Below, piece after piece: positions 1 through 7,275 of a stretch of 10,964 bases of DNA (the first letter of the stretch is position 1; each line of letters opens with the position of its first letter). A model generated the notes under the pieces. The model was not told the DNA's origin, did no database searches, and saw only the letters and a list, made by a program, of their open reading frames with translations. The DNA comes from an uncultured Chromatiales bacterium (GTDB taxonomy: Bacteria > Pseudomonadota > Gammaproteobacteria > Steroidobacterales > GCA-2729495). Location: the NCBI GenBank assembly GCA_913058165.1, contig CAJXQV010000021.1:1-10964 (forward strand). The letters are read 5' to 3'. Made by a program: the position numbers and the translations under genes.

Positions 1-32
1 CGTCGGCAGCGTCAGATGTGTATAAGAGACAG
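1..32. other. Nextera read-1 adapter remnant (sequencing artefact)
   Basis: Bases 1-13 match the Nextera read-1 adapter tail lacking its first T, and bases 14-32 are the 19-base Tn5 mosaic end (AGATGTGTATAAGAGACAG). This is library-preparation sequence, not genome. True genomic sequence begins at base 33, immediately after the transposon end. The same mosaic end occurs in the opposite orientation at the other contig end, as expected for a tagmented library. Confidence 0.98.
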
Positions 33-140
33 CTCCTCAATCGCGGGGCGCTTAGCGTTAATCACCCAGTCGCCGGAAAACACCAGCATCGCCTGGCCGG
101 CAGTTGACCTGTCAATAGTGAGAGTCGCGGGTGTTGTCAT
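33..140 (-). CDS. Partial N-terminus, probable STAS-domain MlaE-type ABC transporter permease
   Basis: Reading leftward from an ATG at 140-138, an open frame of 36 codons runs without a stop into the adapter, so only the N-terminus is present. The peptide starts MTTPATLTIDRSTAG and contains a hydrophobic strand followed by SGDW (residues 22-25). The pattern of a short beta strand, an L/V-x-F-SGDW turn and then a charged stretch resembles the N-terminal STAS domain fused to MlaE-family permeases, which act with an ATPase in inner-membrane lipid transport in Gram-negative bacteria. No membrane segment is reached before the cut, so the permease identity is an inference from these few residues. 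The Shine-Dalgarno sequence upstream of the ATG is poor. It is divergent from the phosphate genes, with a 193-base gap. The alternative is an unrelated short frame. Confidence 0.45.
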
Positions 141-333
141 AATGCCAAGTGTGCCGATGCCACATTAAAGCCTGTAACTTCTATGGAGCAATCAACGTAT
201 CACACTGTAATGATTTGTGGAATTGGTCAGGTACTCTATTAGGGCAGACTTTGCCTTCGATAATACTTTATTAGCTGTTTATGGCATGGGAGAATATAGT
301 ACGCATCGATACGAACGATGACGGGAGAAAAAA
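141..333. other. Divergent intergenic region upstream of the phosphate operon
   Basis: This 193-base AT-richer gap separates the leftward cut gene from the rightward DUF47-PiT pair, so it should hold promoters for both directions. TATAGT at 295-300 and TAATAC at 261-266 resemble sigma-70 -10 hexamers, but neither has a convincing -35 hexamer at 16-18 bases. I did not find a clear Pho-box repeat, so PhoB control is not supported by eye. Confidence 0.4.
323..327 (+). promoter_or_regulatory. Ribosome binding site deciding the GTG start of the DUF47 gene
   Basis: GGGAG at 323-327 lies 6 bases before the GTG at 334. The nearby ATG at 318-320 is out of frame, so the GTG is the best supported start. 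Confidence 0.7.
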
Positions 334-1008
334 GTGGGAAGCTATATATCCAAGATCTTCGGTGCTTCGCCTGTAGCGCCGATTCAGGATCACATGGAGA
401 TCTGCTACAAGGCCGCCAAGGAGTTGGTGAGATTCTTTGAGTATGTGAACAGTGACGACTGGGAGAAGGTGCGGGAGTCCCGGGAGAAGATCGTTAGGTT
501 GGAGAATGAGGCTGACGAGGCGAAGAAACAGATTCGCATGCAGCTTTCTCAGGCGCTGTTTATGCCCGTAGCCCGCGCTGATCTGCTCGACCTAGTATTG
601 GTTCAGGATAAAATCCCGAACCTTGCGCGTGATGTTTCGGGTTTAGTGATCGGCCGACAGCTGGCTATTCCCGACGTGCTTCAGGAGCAGTTCCTCGCGT
701 TCGTTTCACGCAATGTTGACGCCGCTAAAGGCGCGCGAAAAACAATCCGTGAGCTTGATGAATTATATGAAACGGGCTTTCGTGGTACTGAGGTCGATTT
801 GGTTAGGCGGCTTATTGGTGAGCTTGATCAAATCGAAAATGAAACTGATGTCCTTCAGGCGAAGTTGCGGCAAATCCTATTCGGTATCGAGAAAGACCTC
901 TCCCCGATTGATGTGATGTTCCTTTATAAGGTGATCGAATCGATTGGCGACATTGGTGATATGGCAGAACGTATCGGCCGACGCCTTGAACTCCTGATGA
1001 GCCACTGA
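334..1008 (+). CDS. PhoU-like DUF47 family protein, phosphate permease partner
   Basis: A 224-residue, all-helical, charged cytosolic protein of the DUF47/TIGR00153 family, close to the family's usual length of about 225. These proteins are PhoU-like and are commonly encoded directly upstream of PiT permeases, where they are thought to modulate phosphate uptake. The acidic metal-binding PhoU-type motif is seen around residues 57-64 (LENEADEA), and a second acidic helix near the C-terminus contains ESIGDIGDMAERIGRR. There is no signal peptide or membrane segment. The start is GTG, supported by GGGAG six bases upstream. The stop is 9 bases before the ATG of the permease gene, so the two are almost certainly co-transcribed. 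The function as a permease accessory is inferred from family and neighbour; the family assignment itself is firm. Confidence 0.92.
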   Translation: MGSYISKIFGASPVAPIQDHMEICYKAAKELVRFFEYVNSDDWEKVRESREKIVRLENEADEAKKQIRMQLSQALFMPVARADLLDLVLVQDKIPNLARDVSGLVIGRQLAIPDVLQEQFLAFVSRNVDAAKGARKTIRELDELYETGFRGTEVDLVRRLIGELDQIENETDVLQAKLRQILFGIEKDLSPIDVMFLYKVIESIGDIGDMAERIGRRLELLMSH

Positions 1009-1017
1009 GAAACCTTC

Positions 1018-2268
1018 ATGGAAGATGCAACAATTTATTTAATATTGGCGGGTGTCTTCGGGCTCTTTATGGCTTGGGGCATTGGTGCTAATGACGTAGC
1101 CAACGCAATGGCTACGTCGATTGGTGCGAAAGCGCTCACTATTAAGCAGGCCATCATTATCGCCGCAATTTTCGAGTTTGCCGGTGCCGTTCTGGCTGGT
1201 GGTGAGGTGACCTCGACTATCCGCAAAGGCATGGTGGACTCGAACGCTTTTATCAATGAACCCGAACTTTTGGTTTATGGCATGTTGGCGGCATTGCTTG
1301 CCGCAGGTACCTGGTTATTTATTGCGTCCCGCAAGGGTTGGCCGGTATCGACAACGCATTCTATTGTTGGTGCCATTGTTGGTTTCGCCGCCGTCGGACT
1401 GGGCGCTGATGCAGTGAAGTGGAGCAAGGTGGGAGCGATTGTTGCTAGCTGGATAATCTCCCCAGTCACTGCTGGCATCTTTGCGTTTCTTATTTTCACT
1501 TCAATTCAGAAGCTTATTCTGGAGCAGAAAGACCCGTTTGCCCGCGCTCAGAAGTACGCGCCGATCTATATATTCTTTACGGTCTTCCTGATCTGTCTGG
1601 TGACTTTGTTTAAGGGACTGAAGCATGTTGGATTCGATCTCACCACGTTTCAGGCTTACTTGGGCGCTGCGGTTTTTGGCGTCATTATTGCCGGCATTGG
1701 CCGGTTCTTTATTCAGCGTATTACCATTGATAAAAAAGCCGAGAAGAAGTTCCACTATGCAACTGTGGAAAAGGTGTTTGCGGTATTGATGGTGATTACG
1801 GCAAGCGCAATGGCATTTGCCCATGGTTCCAATGATGTTGCCAATGCCATTGGTCCCGTCGCTGCTATTGTTAGCGTGGCGCAGAGTGGGCAGGTATTGC
1901 AGGAGGCGCCCCTGCCGATCTGGATTCTGATGTTGGGCGGCATTGGCATTGTGACTGGTCTGGCAACCTATGGTCGTAGGGTTATTGCCACTGTTGGTAG
2001 TCACATTACAGCGCTCACGCCGAGCCGTGGCTTTTCTGCTGAACTGGCCGCAGCATTTACGATTGTGGTTGCCTCAGGTACCTGCATGCCGGTATCGACC
2101 ACTCATGTTTTGGTTGGTGCTGTTCTGGGCGTGGGTATGGCGCGCGGTATCAGCGCGATTAATCTGGGTGTGGTCGGCCGGATTTTCCTTTCTTGGGTTA
2201 TTACCGTTCCAGCCGGCGCGTGTTTATCGATTATATTCTTCTTCATCCTTAAGGCTGTTTTGTCTTAA
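1018..2268 (+). CDS. PiT family inorganic phosphate permease
   Basis: A 416-residue inner-membrane transporter for inorganic phosphate, driven by an ion gradient (H+ or Na+; the sequence does not tell me which). The diagnostic PiT duplication is plain: GANDVANA at residues 23-30 is mirrored by GSNDVANA at 270-277, and PVSTTHSIVGA at 109-119 by PVSTTHVLVGA at 358-368. Each half has several long hydrophobic helices, and the halves are joined by a more polar stretch around residues 165-255 containing RAQKYAP and DKKAEKKFHYA. The length is typical of bacterial PiT proteins with a short central loop. The ATG follows the DUF47 stop by 9 bases with only a weak purine-rich site before it, so translation may depend on the upstream gene. 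A strong terminator 35 bases after the stop ends the unit. Low-affinity, constitutive uptake is known for E. coli PitA; regulation here is not visible. Confidence 0.96.
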   Translation: MEDATIYLILAGVFGLFMAWGIGANDVANAMATSIGAKALTIKQAIIIAAIFEFAGAVLAGGEVTSTIRKGMVDSNAFINEPELLVYGMLAALLAAGTWLFIASRKGWPVSTTHSIVGAIVGFAAVGLGADAVKWSKVGAIVASWIISPVTAGIFAFLIFTSIQKLILEQKDPFARAQKYAPIYIFFTVFLICLVTLFKGLKHVGFDLTTFQAYLGAAVFGVIIAGIGRFFIQRITIDKKAEKKFHYATVEKVFAVLMVITASAMAFAHGSNDVANAIGPVAAIVSVAQSGQVLQEAPLPIWILMLGGIGIVTGLATYGRRVIATVGSHITALTPSRGFSAELAAAFTIVVASGTCMPVSTTHVLVGAVLGVGMARGISAINLGVVGRIFLSWVITVPAGACLSIIFFFILKAVLS

Positions 2269-2303
2269 AGGTTGCCGCCTAAGCAGACATGCAGAGCAGA
2301 CAA

Positions 2304-2337
2304 AAAAAGGGGTGAGCATTTCTGCTCACCCCTTTTT
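2304..2337. terminator. Bidirectional intrinsic terminator between convergent genes
   Basis: A perfect inverted repeat: a 15-base left arm at 2304-2318 (AAAAAGGGGTGAGCA) pairs with 2323-2337 (TGCTCACCCCTTTTT) around a TTTC loop at 2319-2322. The GC-rich core is followed by a T run on the plus strand, and a run of seven A at 2302-2308 gives a U run on the minus strand. It can therefore stop both the phosphate operon from the left and the six-cysteine protein gene from the right. Confidence 0.93.
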
Positions 2338-2357
2338 CATTACGTGCTGGTTACTGC

Positions 2358-2723
2358 TTAGCTAGCAGGAATCCAGTCGCCGCCCTGGAAGCCACAACCA
2401 ATTTCCAGACCGTCAGCATCGCCACTTAAGTAGTGGACTTTGCCTGTGCCTACGTCGCATGTTCCAACCAGTTTGTCAGTAGCGCATGCGCCATCGCTGT
2501 GTACCGCATTAGCATTGTCGTCGGCGTCGCCCAAACCGGCACAAGATTCAGCGCCTACAGGTTCCTGACAAACATCGAAAGGACCGGCAAACATGTTTTC
2601 TTGTACAAAGGTACATGCGCCTTCGCCAGTAATTTCTGGGCCACCGGTATGCGCGCCGGCCATTGCTACGTTGATACTGGCAATTGCCAGCAGTGCTGCA
2701 CCAAGAATTCGAATAGATTTCAT
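2358..2723 (-). CDS. Small exported six-cysteine acidic protein, function unknown
   Basis: I do not recognise this 121-residue protein. It begins with a clear Sec signal peptide: a short basic start (MKSIR), a hydrophobic core to about residue 20, and AMA (20-22) or AGA (22-24) as signal peptidase I sites, with cleavage after A22 or A24. The mature part of about 97 residues is acidic and glycine-rich, with six cysteines at 37, 52, 61, 80, 89 and 110, an even number that suits three disulfides in the periplasm or outside the cell. An Asp-rich segment, GDADDNANA at 65-73, and GDADGLE at 101-107 could bind a cation such as Ca2+, but this is only a suggestion. It is a single-gene unit: it converges on the phosphate operon, shares its terminator, and is divergent from the dehydrogenase gene. 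A purine-rich GAGTGAGA precedes the ATG. The frame is real by its signal peptide, cysteine pattern and terminator. Confidence 0.85.
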   Translation of the reverse strand: MKSIRILGAALLAIASINVAMAGAHTGGPEITGEGACTFVQENMFAGPFDVCQEPVGAESCAGLGDADDNANAVHSDGACATDKLVGTCDVGTGKVHYLSGDADGLEIGCGFQGGDWIPAS

Positions 2724-3011
2724 ATTTAAGTCTCACTCGCTTATGTTGTTGTTAATTTACAAACGGATAATAACAAAGTCGGTTGACCCCGTAAGTGTCC
2801 TGATTTAACCACATCTGGCGTTGCGCGCAAGGTGGACAGCGACAAACAGTTTTGAATTGGCCAGACTGCAGTGGCAATGATGTATCGGCTTGGTAGTCGG
2901 GCACCCACCCATCAGGCGCTTACCGCACCGTGGCAGTCATTGGAAGCCTGGCGAATATACCGCTCAATAGTGGCTAAACTAATGGGATTCTGAGTGATAA
3001 GCGGAGCATTT
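2724..3011. other. Divergent intergenic region, no gene seen
   Basis: This 288-base gap lies between the leftward six-cysteine protein gene and the rightward dehydrogenase gene, so both promoters should be here. TATTAT on the minus strand (2767-2772) resembles a -10 element for the leftward gene, and TTGACC (2783-2788) on the plus strand resembles a -35 element, but neither is paired with a good partner. I see no convincing RNA gene or reading frame. Confidence 0.4.
3003..3006 (+). promoter_or_regulatory. Ribosome binding site favouring the ATG at 3012
   Basis: GGAG at 3003-3006 is five bases before the ATG at 3012. The in-frame GTG at 2994 would place this site inside the coding region and has no comparable site of its own, so the ATG is the more likely start. 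Confidence 0.7.
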
Positions 3012-3839
3012 ATGAGTTTTAGAATGTATCTAGTTAGGGCTTTGGCCCTATTCTGTGTCGTGTTTCTGGCAGCGTGCCAGCATGCTGTAACCCGTCCGGA
3101 GCCGGCAACCGCCGGCTTTGTGGCTGAGCGGCCAACGGTGCTAATTACGGGCTCCAACCGCGGTATCGGTCTGGCATTTGCGCAATATTACGCCGGAGCT
3201 GGCTGGAATGTGATCGCCACCGCACGCGATCCTGCCGGCGCAACAGAGTTGCAAACGCTTGCATCCACTAATTCGCAGGTGGTGATTGAGGCACTGGATC
3301 TTGTCGACCTGGAGCGCATTGAGACTCTGGGAGCAGCGTATGCAGATGTGCCAATTGATGTATTGATTAACAATGCCGCAATGCTGGGTGATTTGGAGAA
3401 GCAGAGTTTTGGTTTTTACGATAAAACGCTTTTCGATGAGGTAATGGCAGTGAACGTTTTTGGCCCGATGATGATGACAGAAGCATTTTTGCCCAGCTTG
3501 CTGGAAGGCGAGCAAAAGAAGGTTGTGACTATATCCAGCGGCCTGGGCTCGCTTACGCTGGTCGGTGGCATGAAGGCGATGGCCTATTACCGTATCAGCA
3601 AGGCCGGTATGAATATGTCGATGCGGGGCATTCGCGCCGAGTTGCGTTCGCAGGGGATCATTGTCGCGTTGCTTGCGCCCGGTAGGGTTGGCACACAGCT
3701 GCTTGCGGACTCCGGTTATGACGGGCCATCGTTGACTCCCACAGAGAGTGCCGCAGCTGTCGCCAAAAATATTGAGGCGCTTACCTTGAAAGACCGCGGT
3801 AAGCCCATCAACTTTAACGGCAAGATACTGCCCTGGTAG
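3012..3839 (+). CDS. Short-chain dehydrogenase/reductase with lipoprotein signal peptide
   Basis: A 275-residue classical-type SDR oxidoreductase, predicted to use NAD(H) or NADP(H) on an unknown carbonyl or alcohol substrate. Counting from the ATG at 3012, the Rossmann motif TGSNRGIG is at 46-53, NNAA (usual NNAG) at 120-123, the likely catalytic serine at S176 in ISSGLGS, and the YxxxK pair at Y193/K197 (YRISK), so the catalytic set is complete. The relatives that come to mind are CsgA/C-factor and sniffer-like SDRs. The oddity is the N-terminus: basic residues, a hydrophobic run and FLAAC, a good lipobox with Cys22, followed by Gln at +2, which normally means outer-membrane sorting. About 20 linker residues precede the Rossmann fold. 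A GTG at 3120 could start a soluble form but has no clear ribosome binding site. An upstream GTG at 2994 would add six residues. It is a single gene, convergent with the cupin gene. Confidence 0.88.
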   Translation: MSFRMYLVRALALFCVVFLAACQHAVTRPEPATAGFVAERPTVLITGSNRGIGLAFAQYYAGAGWNVIATARDPAGATELQTLASTNSQVVIEALDLVDLERIETLGAAYADVPIDVLINNAAMLGDLEKQSFGFYDKTLFDEVMAVNVFGPMMMTEAFLPSLLEGEQKKVVTISSGLGSLTLVGGMKAMAYYRISKAGMNMSMRGIRAELRSQGIIVALLAPGRVGTQLLADSGYDGPSLTPTESAAAVAKNIEALTLKDRGKPINFNGKILPW

Positions 3840-3870
3840 TGCCGCGTAACCAACGTCGAGTTAAGGTCAC

Positions 3871-4239
3871 TCAGTCTTCGATTGACCGATAGTTTCTGCG
3901 TTCAAAACGAGGCGTGCAGATACAGTGAAAGATAAGGTCTACGCTGCCAGGGTTGTGTATCCGTTGTTTTTTGCCGGCAGGAATCAGCAGGTGGTCGCCG
4001 GCAATTAAACTAAGCGCTGGCGCATCGCCGACTTCAGCGATGCCGGTACCGCTGACAATAATGTAACGCTCGATTGTTGCTTCTACTGTATGCCACGCCG
4101 TTGTGACTCCCGGTTCCACTCTGGCGCGTGCCAGCGAGACTCCCGGGTCATCAGCAGTGTTGTGCAGTTCTAGAATATGGCAGCGTTCGTCGGTGAAATA
4201 TTCCCGCGGGTCCGTGCTGTTGTTTTGGGGTTTAGTCAT
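3871..4239 (-). CDS. Small single-domain cupin protein
   Basis: A 122-residue cytosolic cupin of the family with the signature ERY-I-SGTG and a C-terminal CICTPRF box. Residues 44-66 form cupin motif 1, with H50, E57, Y59 and the G64-T-G66 turn. Residues 81-96 form motif 2, with GD (81-82), IPAG (86-89) and H95-N96. CICTPRF is at 106-112. Compared with the canonical HxH motif only one of the two histidines of motif 1 is present, so metal binding, if any, differs from classic cupin enzymes. The substrate is unknown. The ATG is 15 bases after the stop of the DUF255 gene and on the same strand, with no strong Shine-Dalgarno sequence, which points to co-transcription and translational coupling. 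Its 3' end converges on the dehydrogenase gene across 31 bases without a convincing hairpin. Confidence 0.88.
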   Translation of the reverse strand: MTKPQNNSTDPREYFTDERCHILELHNTADDPGVSLARARVEPGVTTAWHTVEATIERYIIVSGTGIAEVGDAPALSLIAGDHLLIPAGKKQRIHNPGSVDLIFHCICTPRFERRNYRSIED

Positions 4240-4254
4240 GGCGATTGCTTCGAA

Positions 4255-6300
4255 TCAGTTGCCGGAGATTGCTGCAGCGAGTTCTTGCAGTGAATTTACC
4301 GGGTCGCTGCATTGAGACCCCCGGCAAATGTAAGCCACGGTTTGCTCATGAGCTGCTTTTGCGGACAGTGATTCGGGCAGTGATGCGTTGGCAGGAATCG
4401 CAAAGCAGAGTCTGCTCGGGCTGTAAACCTGCTGAATGGAATGGCACCAGTCTTCTGCTTCATCACCACGAATAACAATGACTTCAGCAGGATTAAGGTG
4501 CTCATCCAGTGCGGTAATCAACGTCGCATGGCCGTGCGGGAACTCCTGCATGGATGCCCAGCCGGCCAGCAGTATTCTTTCTGCGGCGTGCAGATACTGT
4601 GGCTCTACTAACAGGTGACCAAGACGGTTTAACGCGAGTGCGGCAACACCATTGCCCGATGGCATTGAGTCATCACTGAACGACTTGGGTCGGTATAGCA
4701 GTTTTTCATGATCGTTCGCAGTATAGAAAAGCCCGCCATTTTCAGTGTCTTCAAATCGTTCCAGCAATTCATTGGCGAGCCAGATGGCAAGTTTTAAATG
4801 CTCGTCATCCCAGCGGTGCTGCAACAGTTCGAGTAGCGCATCCAGCAGAAACGCGTAGTCATCCAGATAAGCATTAAAGCTGACTTTCCCATTTATGTGA
4901 CAGGCATGCAATTGGTTGTTCACAATCAGGTGCTGGCGGATGAAGTCGACGGTGTTGGCGGCAGCCGCGGCAAGTTTGGGACTATCTAAGGCGCCACTGG
5001 CAATTGCCAGCCCTCGTATCATGAGAGCGTTCCACGAAGTGAGGATTTTCTGATCACGCCCTGGGCGCTCGCGCTGATCACGAGCCTGGAGCATTTTTTG
5101 CTGAGCGCTATCGAGCAGGCTTTGTAATTTCGATTTAGTGAAGCCCGCATGCTCCATGAGTTCATCCAGCGATAAACGGTTGGTCAGATGCCAGCGATCT
5201 TCAAAATTTGCCGGTTCGCGTAATCCATAGAGATGCTCAACAGCGGTGTACTCGTAAGGGTCGAGCAGAGAGGCAAGTTCATCTGGAGTCCACAAATAGA
5301 AACGCCCTTCACCGCCATCGGAATCGGCATCGAGGGTCGCATAGAAGCCGCCTTCGGGTGCGCGCATATCTCTTAACACCCAATCAGCAGTTGCTCCGGC
5401 AACACGACGGAAGGCGTCATCACCACTGGCTTGCCAAAGCTGGGCTGTAAGCGCCAATAGCGGGCCGTTGTCATAGAGCATCTTTTCAAAGTGAGGAATT
5501 TGCCATTGTTGATCGACGCTGTAGCGATAGAAGCCACCGCCCACCTGATCAAACACCCCGCCATTTTGCATGCGGCTGAGCGTCAGTGCAGTCATAAAGA
5601 GTGCATCGACGTCGGGTTCGCTGCTATGGGCGCTCGCACGCCAGTGTCTGAGTAGGCGCTCCAGGTTGGCAGGGTGCGGAAATTTAGGTGCGGTACCGAA
5701 ACCACCCCAATCTTTGTCGAAGTTAGCTGCCAGTTGCTCACGAATGCCATTTATTGGTGCGTTGCTCAACGCTGTGCCAGTCTCCGGGGCTTGTGGCTGG
5801 ATGCTCTCTAGCGCATTAACCAATGCACCGCCTTGTTGCCTAAGTTCACCCTGATGCGTTTCGTAGTGCTGCGCTAATTTCATGAGCAGGTCGGTGAATG
5901 CCGGCATGCCATGCTGGGCCTCTTTGGGGAAGTAGGTGCCGGCAAAGAAGGGCAGATTTTCACCCGGAGTCATAATCACTGTGAGCGGCCAGCCGCCGCC
6001 GCGTTGGGTGAGCAGTTGATGCGCAGTTTGATAGATTTTATCGAGGTCCGGGCGTTCTTCACGATCGAGTTTAATATTAATGAAGAGGCGGTTCATTACT
6101 TCCGCGGTAGCCGGGTCTTCAAATGACTCGTGAGCCATTACATGACACCAGTGACAGGCTGAGTAACCGATAGACAGGAGTATTGGTTTGTTTTCCTTGG
6201 CAGCCAGCTCTAGGGCTGCTTGGCCCCATGGATGCCAATCTACCGGATTGTCTTTATGTTGCAGCAGATAGGGGCTGGCTTCTTTGGCGAGGTGATTCAT
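4255..6300 (-). CDS. Thioredoxin-fold DUF255 protein, YyaL/SSP411 family
   Basis: A 681-residue cytosolic protein with the two-part layout of the YyaL/spermatogenesis-associated protein 20 family. The N-terminal thioredoxin-like domain (about 1-160) begins with the family hallmark SPYLLQH and NPVDW (9-22), has the redox-type CHWC motif at 49-52, DREERPD at 79-85, GGGWPLTV at 101-108 and GTYFP at 121-125. The rest (about 190-620) is an alpha/alpha-barrel related to six-hairpin glycosidases and N-acyl-glucosamine epimerases, with motifs such as [24 protein letters not shown] and the late [11 protein letters not shown]. The physiological role is not established in bacteria, so I do not assign a reaction. 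The length is normal and the frame intact. The ATG start gives the usual family N-terminus, although the upstream sequence has no good Shine-Dalgarno site. It leads a probable two-gene unit with the cupin gene and is divergent from lgt. Confidence 0.94.
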   Translation of the reverse strand: MNHLAKEASPYLLQHKDNPVDWHPWGQAALELAAKENKPILLSIGYSACHWCHVMAHESFEDPATAEVMNRLFINIKLDREERPDLDKIYQTAHQLLTQRGGGWPLTVIMTPGENLPFFAGTYFPKEAQHGMPAFTDLLMKLAQHYETHQGELRQQGGALVNALESIQPQAPETGTALSNAPINGIREQLAANFDKDWGGFGTAPKFPHPANLERLLRHWRASAHSSEPDVDALFMTALTLSRMQNGGVFDQVGGGFYRYSVDQQWQIPHFEKMLYDNGPLLALTAQLWQASGDDAFRRVAGATADWVLRDMRAPEGGFYATLDADSDGGEGRFYLWTPDELASLLDPYEYTAVEHLYGLREPANFEDRWHLTNRLSLDELMEHAGFTKSKLQSLLDSAQQKMLQARDQRERPGRDQKILTSWNALMIRGLAIASGALDSPKLAAAAANTVDFIRQHLIVNNQLHACHINGKVSFNAYLDDYAFLLDALLELLQHRWDDEHLKLAIWLANELLERFEDTENGGLFYTANDHEKLLYRPKSFSDDSMPSGNGVAALALNRLGHLLVEPQYLHAAERILLAGWASMQEFPHGHATLITALDEHLNPAEVIVIRGDEAEDWCHSIQQVYSPSRLCFAIPANASLPESLSAKAAHEQTVAYICRGSQCSDPVNSLQELAAAISGN

Positions 6301-6423
6301 GATGGCAGTTCGGGCGTTATGGCTTGATCCGGATGTTCATACCGGCTTTGGAAGGCGTAACTATAACCCGTAAGATAATTAGACGGGCAGCAATCGCCTG
6401 CGTGGTTGTTGTAGAATCCGACG
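6301..6423. promoter_or_regulatory. Divergent promoter region between the DUF255 gene and lgt
   Basis: This 123-base gap must hold the promoters for both directions. On the plus strand TTGGAA (6348-6353) and TAAGAT (6371-6376) are separated by 17 bases and each match four of six sigma-70 consensus positions, which makes them a weak candidate promoter for lgt. No operator-like palindrome stands out beyond the short ATCCGGAT at 6327-6334. Confidence 0.3.
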
Positions 6424-7272
6424 GTGATTATTTACAGCGACATCGACCCTATTGCCCTACAAATCGGACCGCTGGCTATTCGCTGGTACGGCCTGATGTA
6501 TCTCACCGGGTTCCTCGGGGGCTGGGCATTGGCCCGCAAACGTGCCCGCGAGTGGGGACAACCGTTTACCGTTATACAGATTGATGACCTGCTGTTCTAT
6601 GTAGCGATGGGGGTCATTGTTGGTGGTCGCATCGGTTACATGTTTTTCTACGGCTGGGCAAATGTTGTTAGCGACCCGCTGAGCGTGTTGCGTATTTGGG
6701 AGGGCGGCATGTCTTTCCATGGCGGGCTTATTGGCGTGATTGTGGCCATGTGGCTAATCTCCCGTAAGGTGGGTGCTTCGCTATTCCGGGTGGCTGACTT
6801 TGTGGCACCGTTTGTCACCATTGGTCTTGGCGCCGGTCGCGTCGGCAACTTTATTAATGGCGAACTTTGGGGGCAACCCACCGATTTTGCCTTGGCCGTA
6901 ATCGTTAATGGCGTGCCTGTGCATGCATCCAATCTTTACGAGGCCTGCTTAGAAGGCCCAGTGCTGTTCGCTATTTTGTGGTTCTACTCAGGCACCCGGC
7001 CTCCGGTTATGGCTGTCTCGGGTATGTTCCTATTCTGCTATGGCATTTTCCGGTTTGCGGTAGAGTTTGTTCGCGTCCCCGACGCACATCTTGGTTATCT
7101 GGCTTTTGACTGGTTAACCATGGGGCAAGTGCTTAGTGTTCCGATGATAATTTTTGGTGCACTGTTTATTGTGCTGGCGTATCAACGCAATGAACCATCC
7201 GCTGTCGCGCAGGTTTCAGGCAAGTTGGCACGCAAGAAAAACCAAGTTAAGTCAAACCAAGGGAAGAGGTAG
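6424..7272 (+). CDS. lgt: Prolipoprotein diacylglyceryl transferase
   Basis: A 282-residue inner-membrane enzyme that moves the diacylglyceryl group of phosphatidylglycerol onto the lipobox cysteine of prolipoproteins, the first step of lipoprotein maturation. The Lgt signature GAGRVGNFINGELWG is at 136-150, HGGLIG starts at H99, and FRFAVEFVRVPD starts at 209. The essential E. coli residues H103, R143, E151 and R239 correspond to H99, R139, E147 and R210 here, with the N-terminal ones sharing a constant offset of four. About seven hydrophobic segments are visible. The start is GTG, giving an N-terminus (FDPI/IGPLAIRWYGLMYL-like) that aligns with E. coli Lgt; the next in-frame Met is too far inside (residue 25), and the upstream Shine-Dalgarno site is weak. 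The basic tail RKKNQVKSNQGKR is presumably cytosolic. The stop is 3 bases before the thyA start. Confidence 0.96.
   Translation: MIIYSDIDPIALQIGPLAIRWYGLMYLTGFLGGWALARKRAREWGQPFTVIQIDDLLFYVAMGVIVGGRIGYMFFYGWANVVSDPLSVLRIWEGGMSFHGGLIGVIVAMWLISRKVGASLFRVADFVAPFVTIGLGAGRVGNFINGELWGQPTDFALAVIVNGVPVHASNLYEACLEGPVLFAILWFYSGTRPPVMAVSGMFLFCYGIFRFAVEFVRVPDAHLGYLAFDWLTMGQVLSVPMIIFGALFIVLAYQRNEPSAVAQVSGKLARKKNQVKSNQGKR
7264..7269 (+). promoter_or_regulatory. thyA ribosome binding site inside the end of lgt
   Basis: AAGAGG at 7264-7269, part of a longer purine run from 7261, is six bases before the thyA GTG and is formed by the last two sense codons of lgt. The lgt TAG lies between it and the start, so ribosomes ending lgt pass over the thyA initiation site. 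The same arrangement is known for E. coli lgt (umpA) and thyA. Confidence 0.75.
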
Positions 7273-7275
7273 AAC

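Noticed and set aside
1501..2004. A 167-codon open frame antisense to the PiT gene
   Set aside because: It is a shadow of a strongly conserved transporter gene, with low-complexity composition and no family resemblance.
2994..3011. GTG at 2994 as the start of the dehydrogenase
   Set aside because: The GGAG site at 3003-3006 is well placed for the ATG at 3012, and the shorter form gives a normal lipoprotein signal length.
3101..3118. GCCGGC repeat in the dehydrogenase linker as a hairpin or regulatory site
   Set aside because: It is explained by Pro/Ala/Gly codons inside the coding region and has no T run or positional logic.
3840..3870. GGTCA/TGACC inverted repeat near the convergent dehydrogenase and cupin ends as a terminator
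   Set aside because: The stem is only five base pairs with a 13-base loop and no T run, and the right arm lies inside the cupin coding region.
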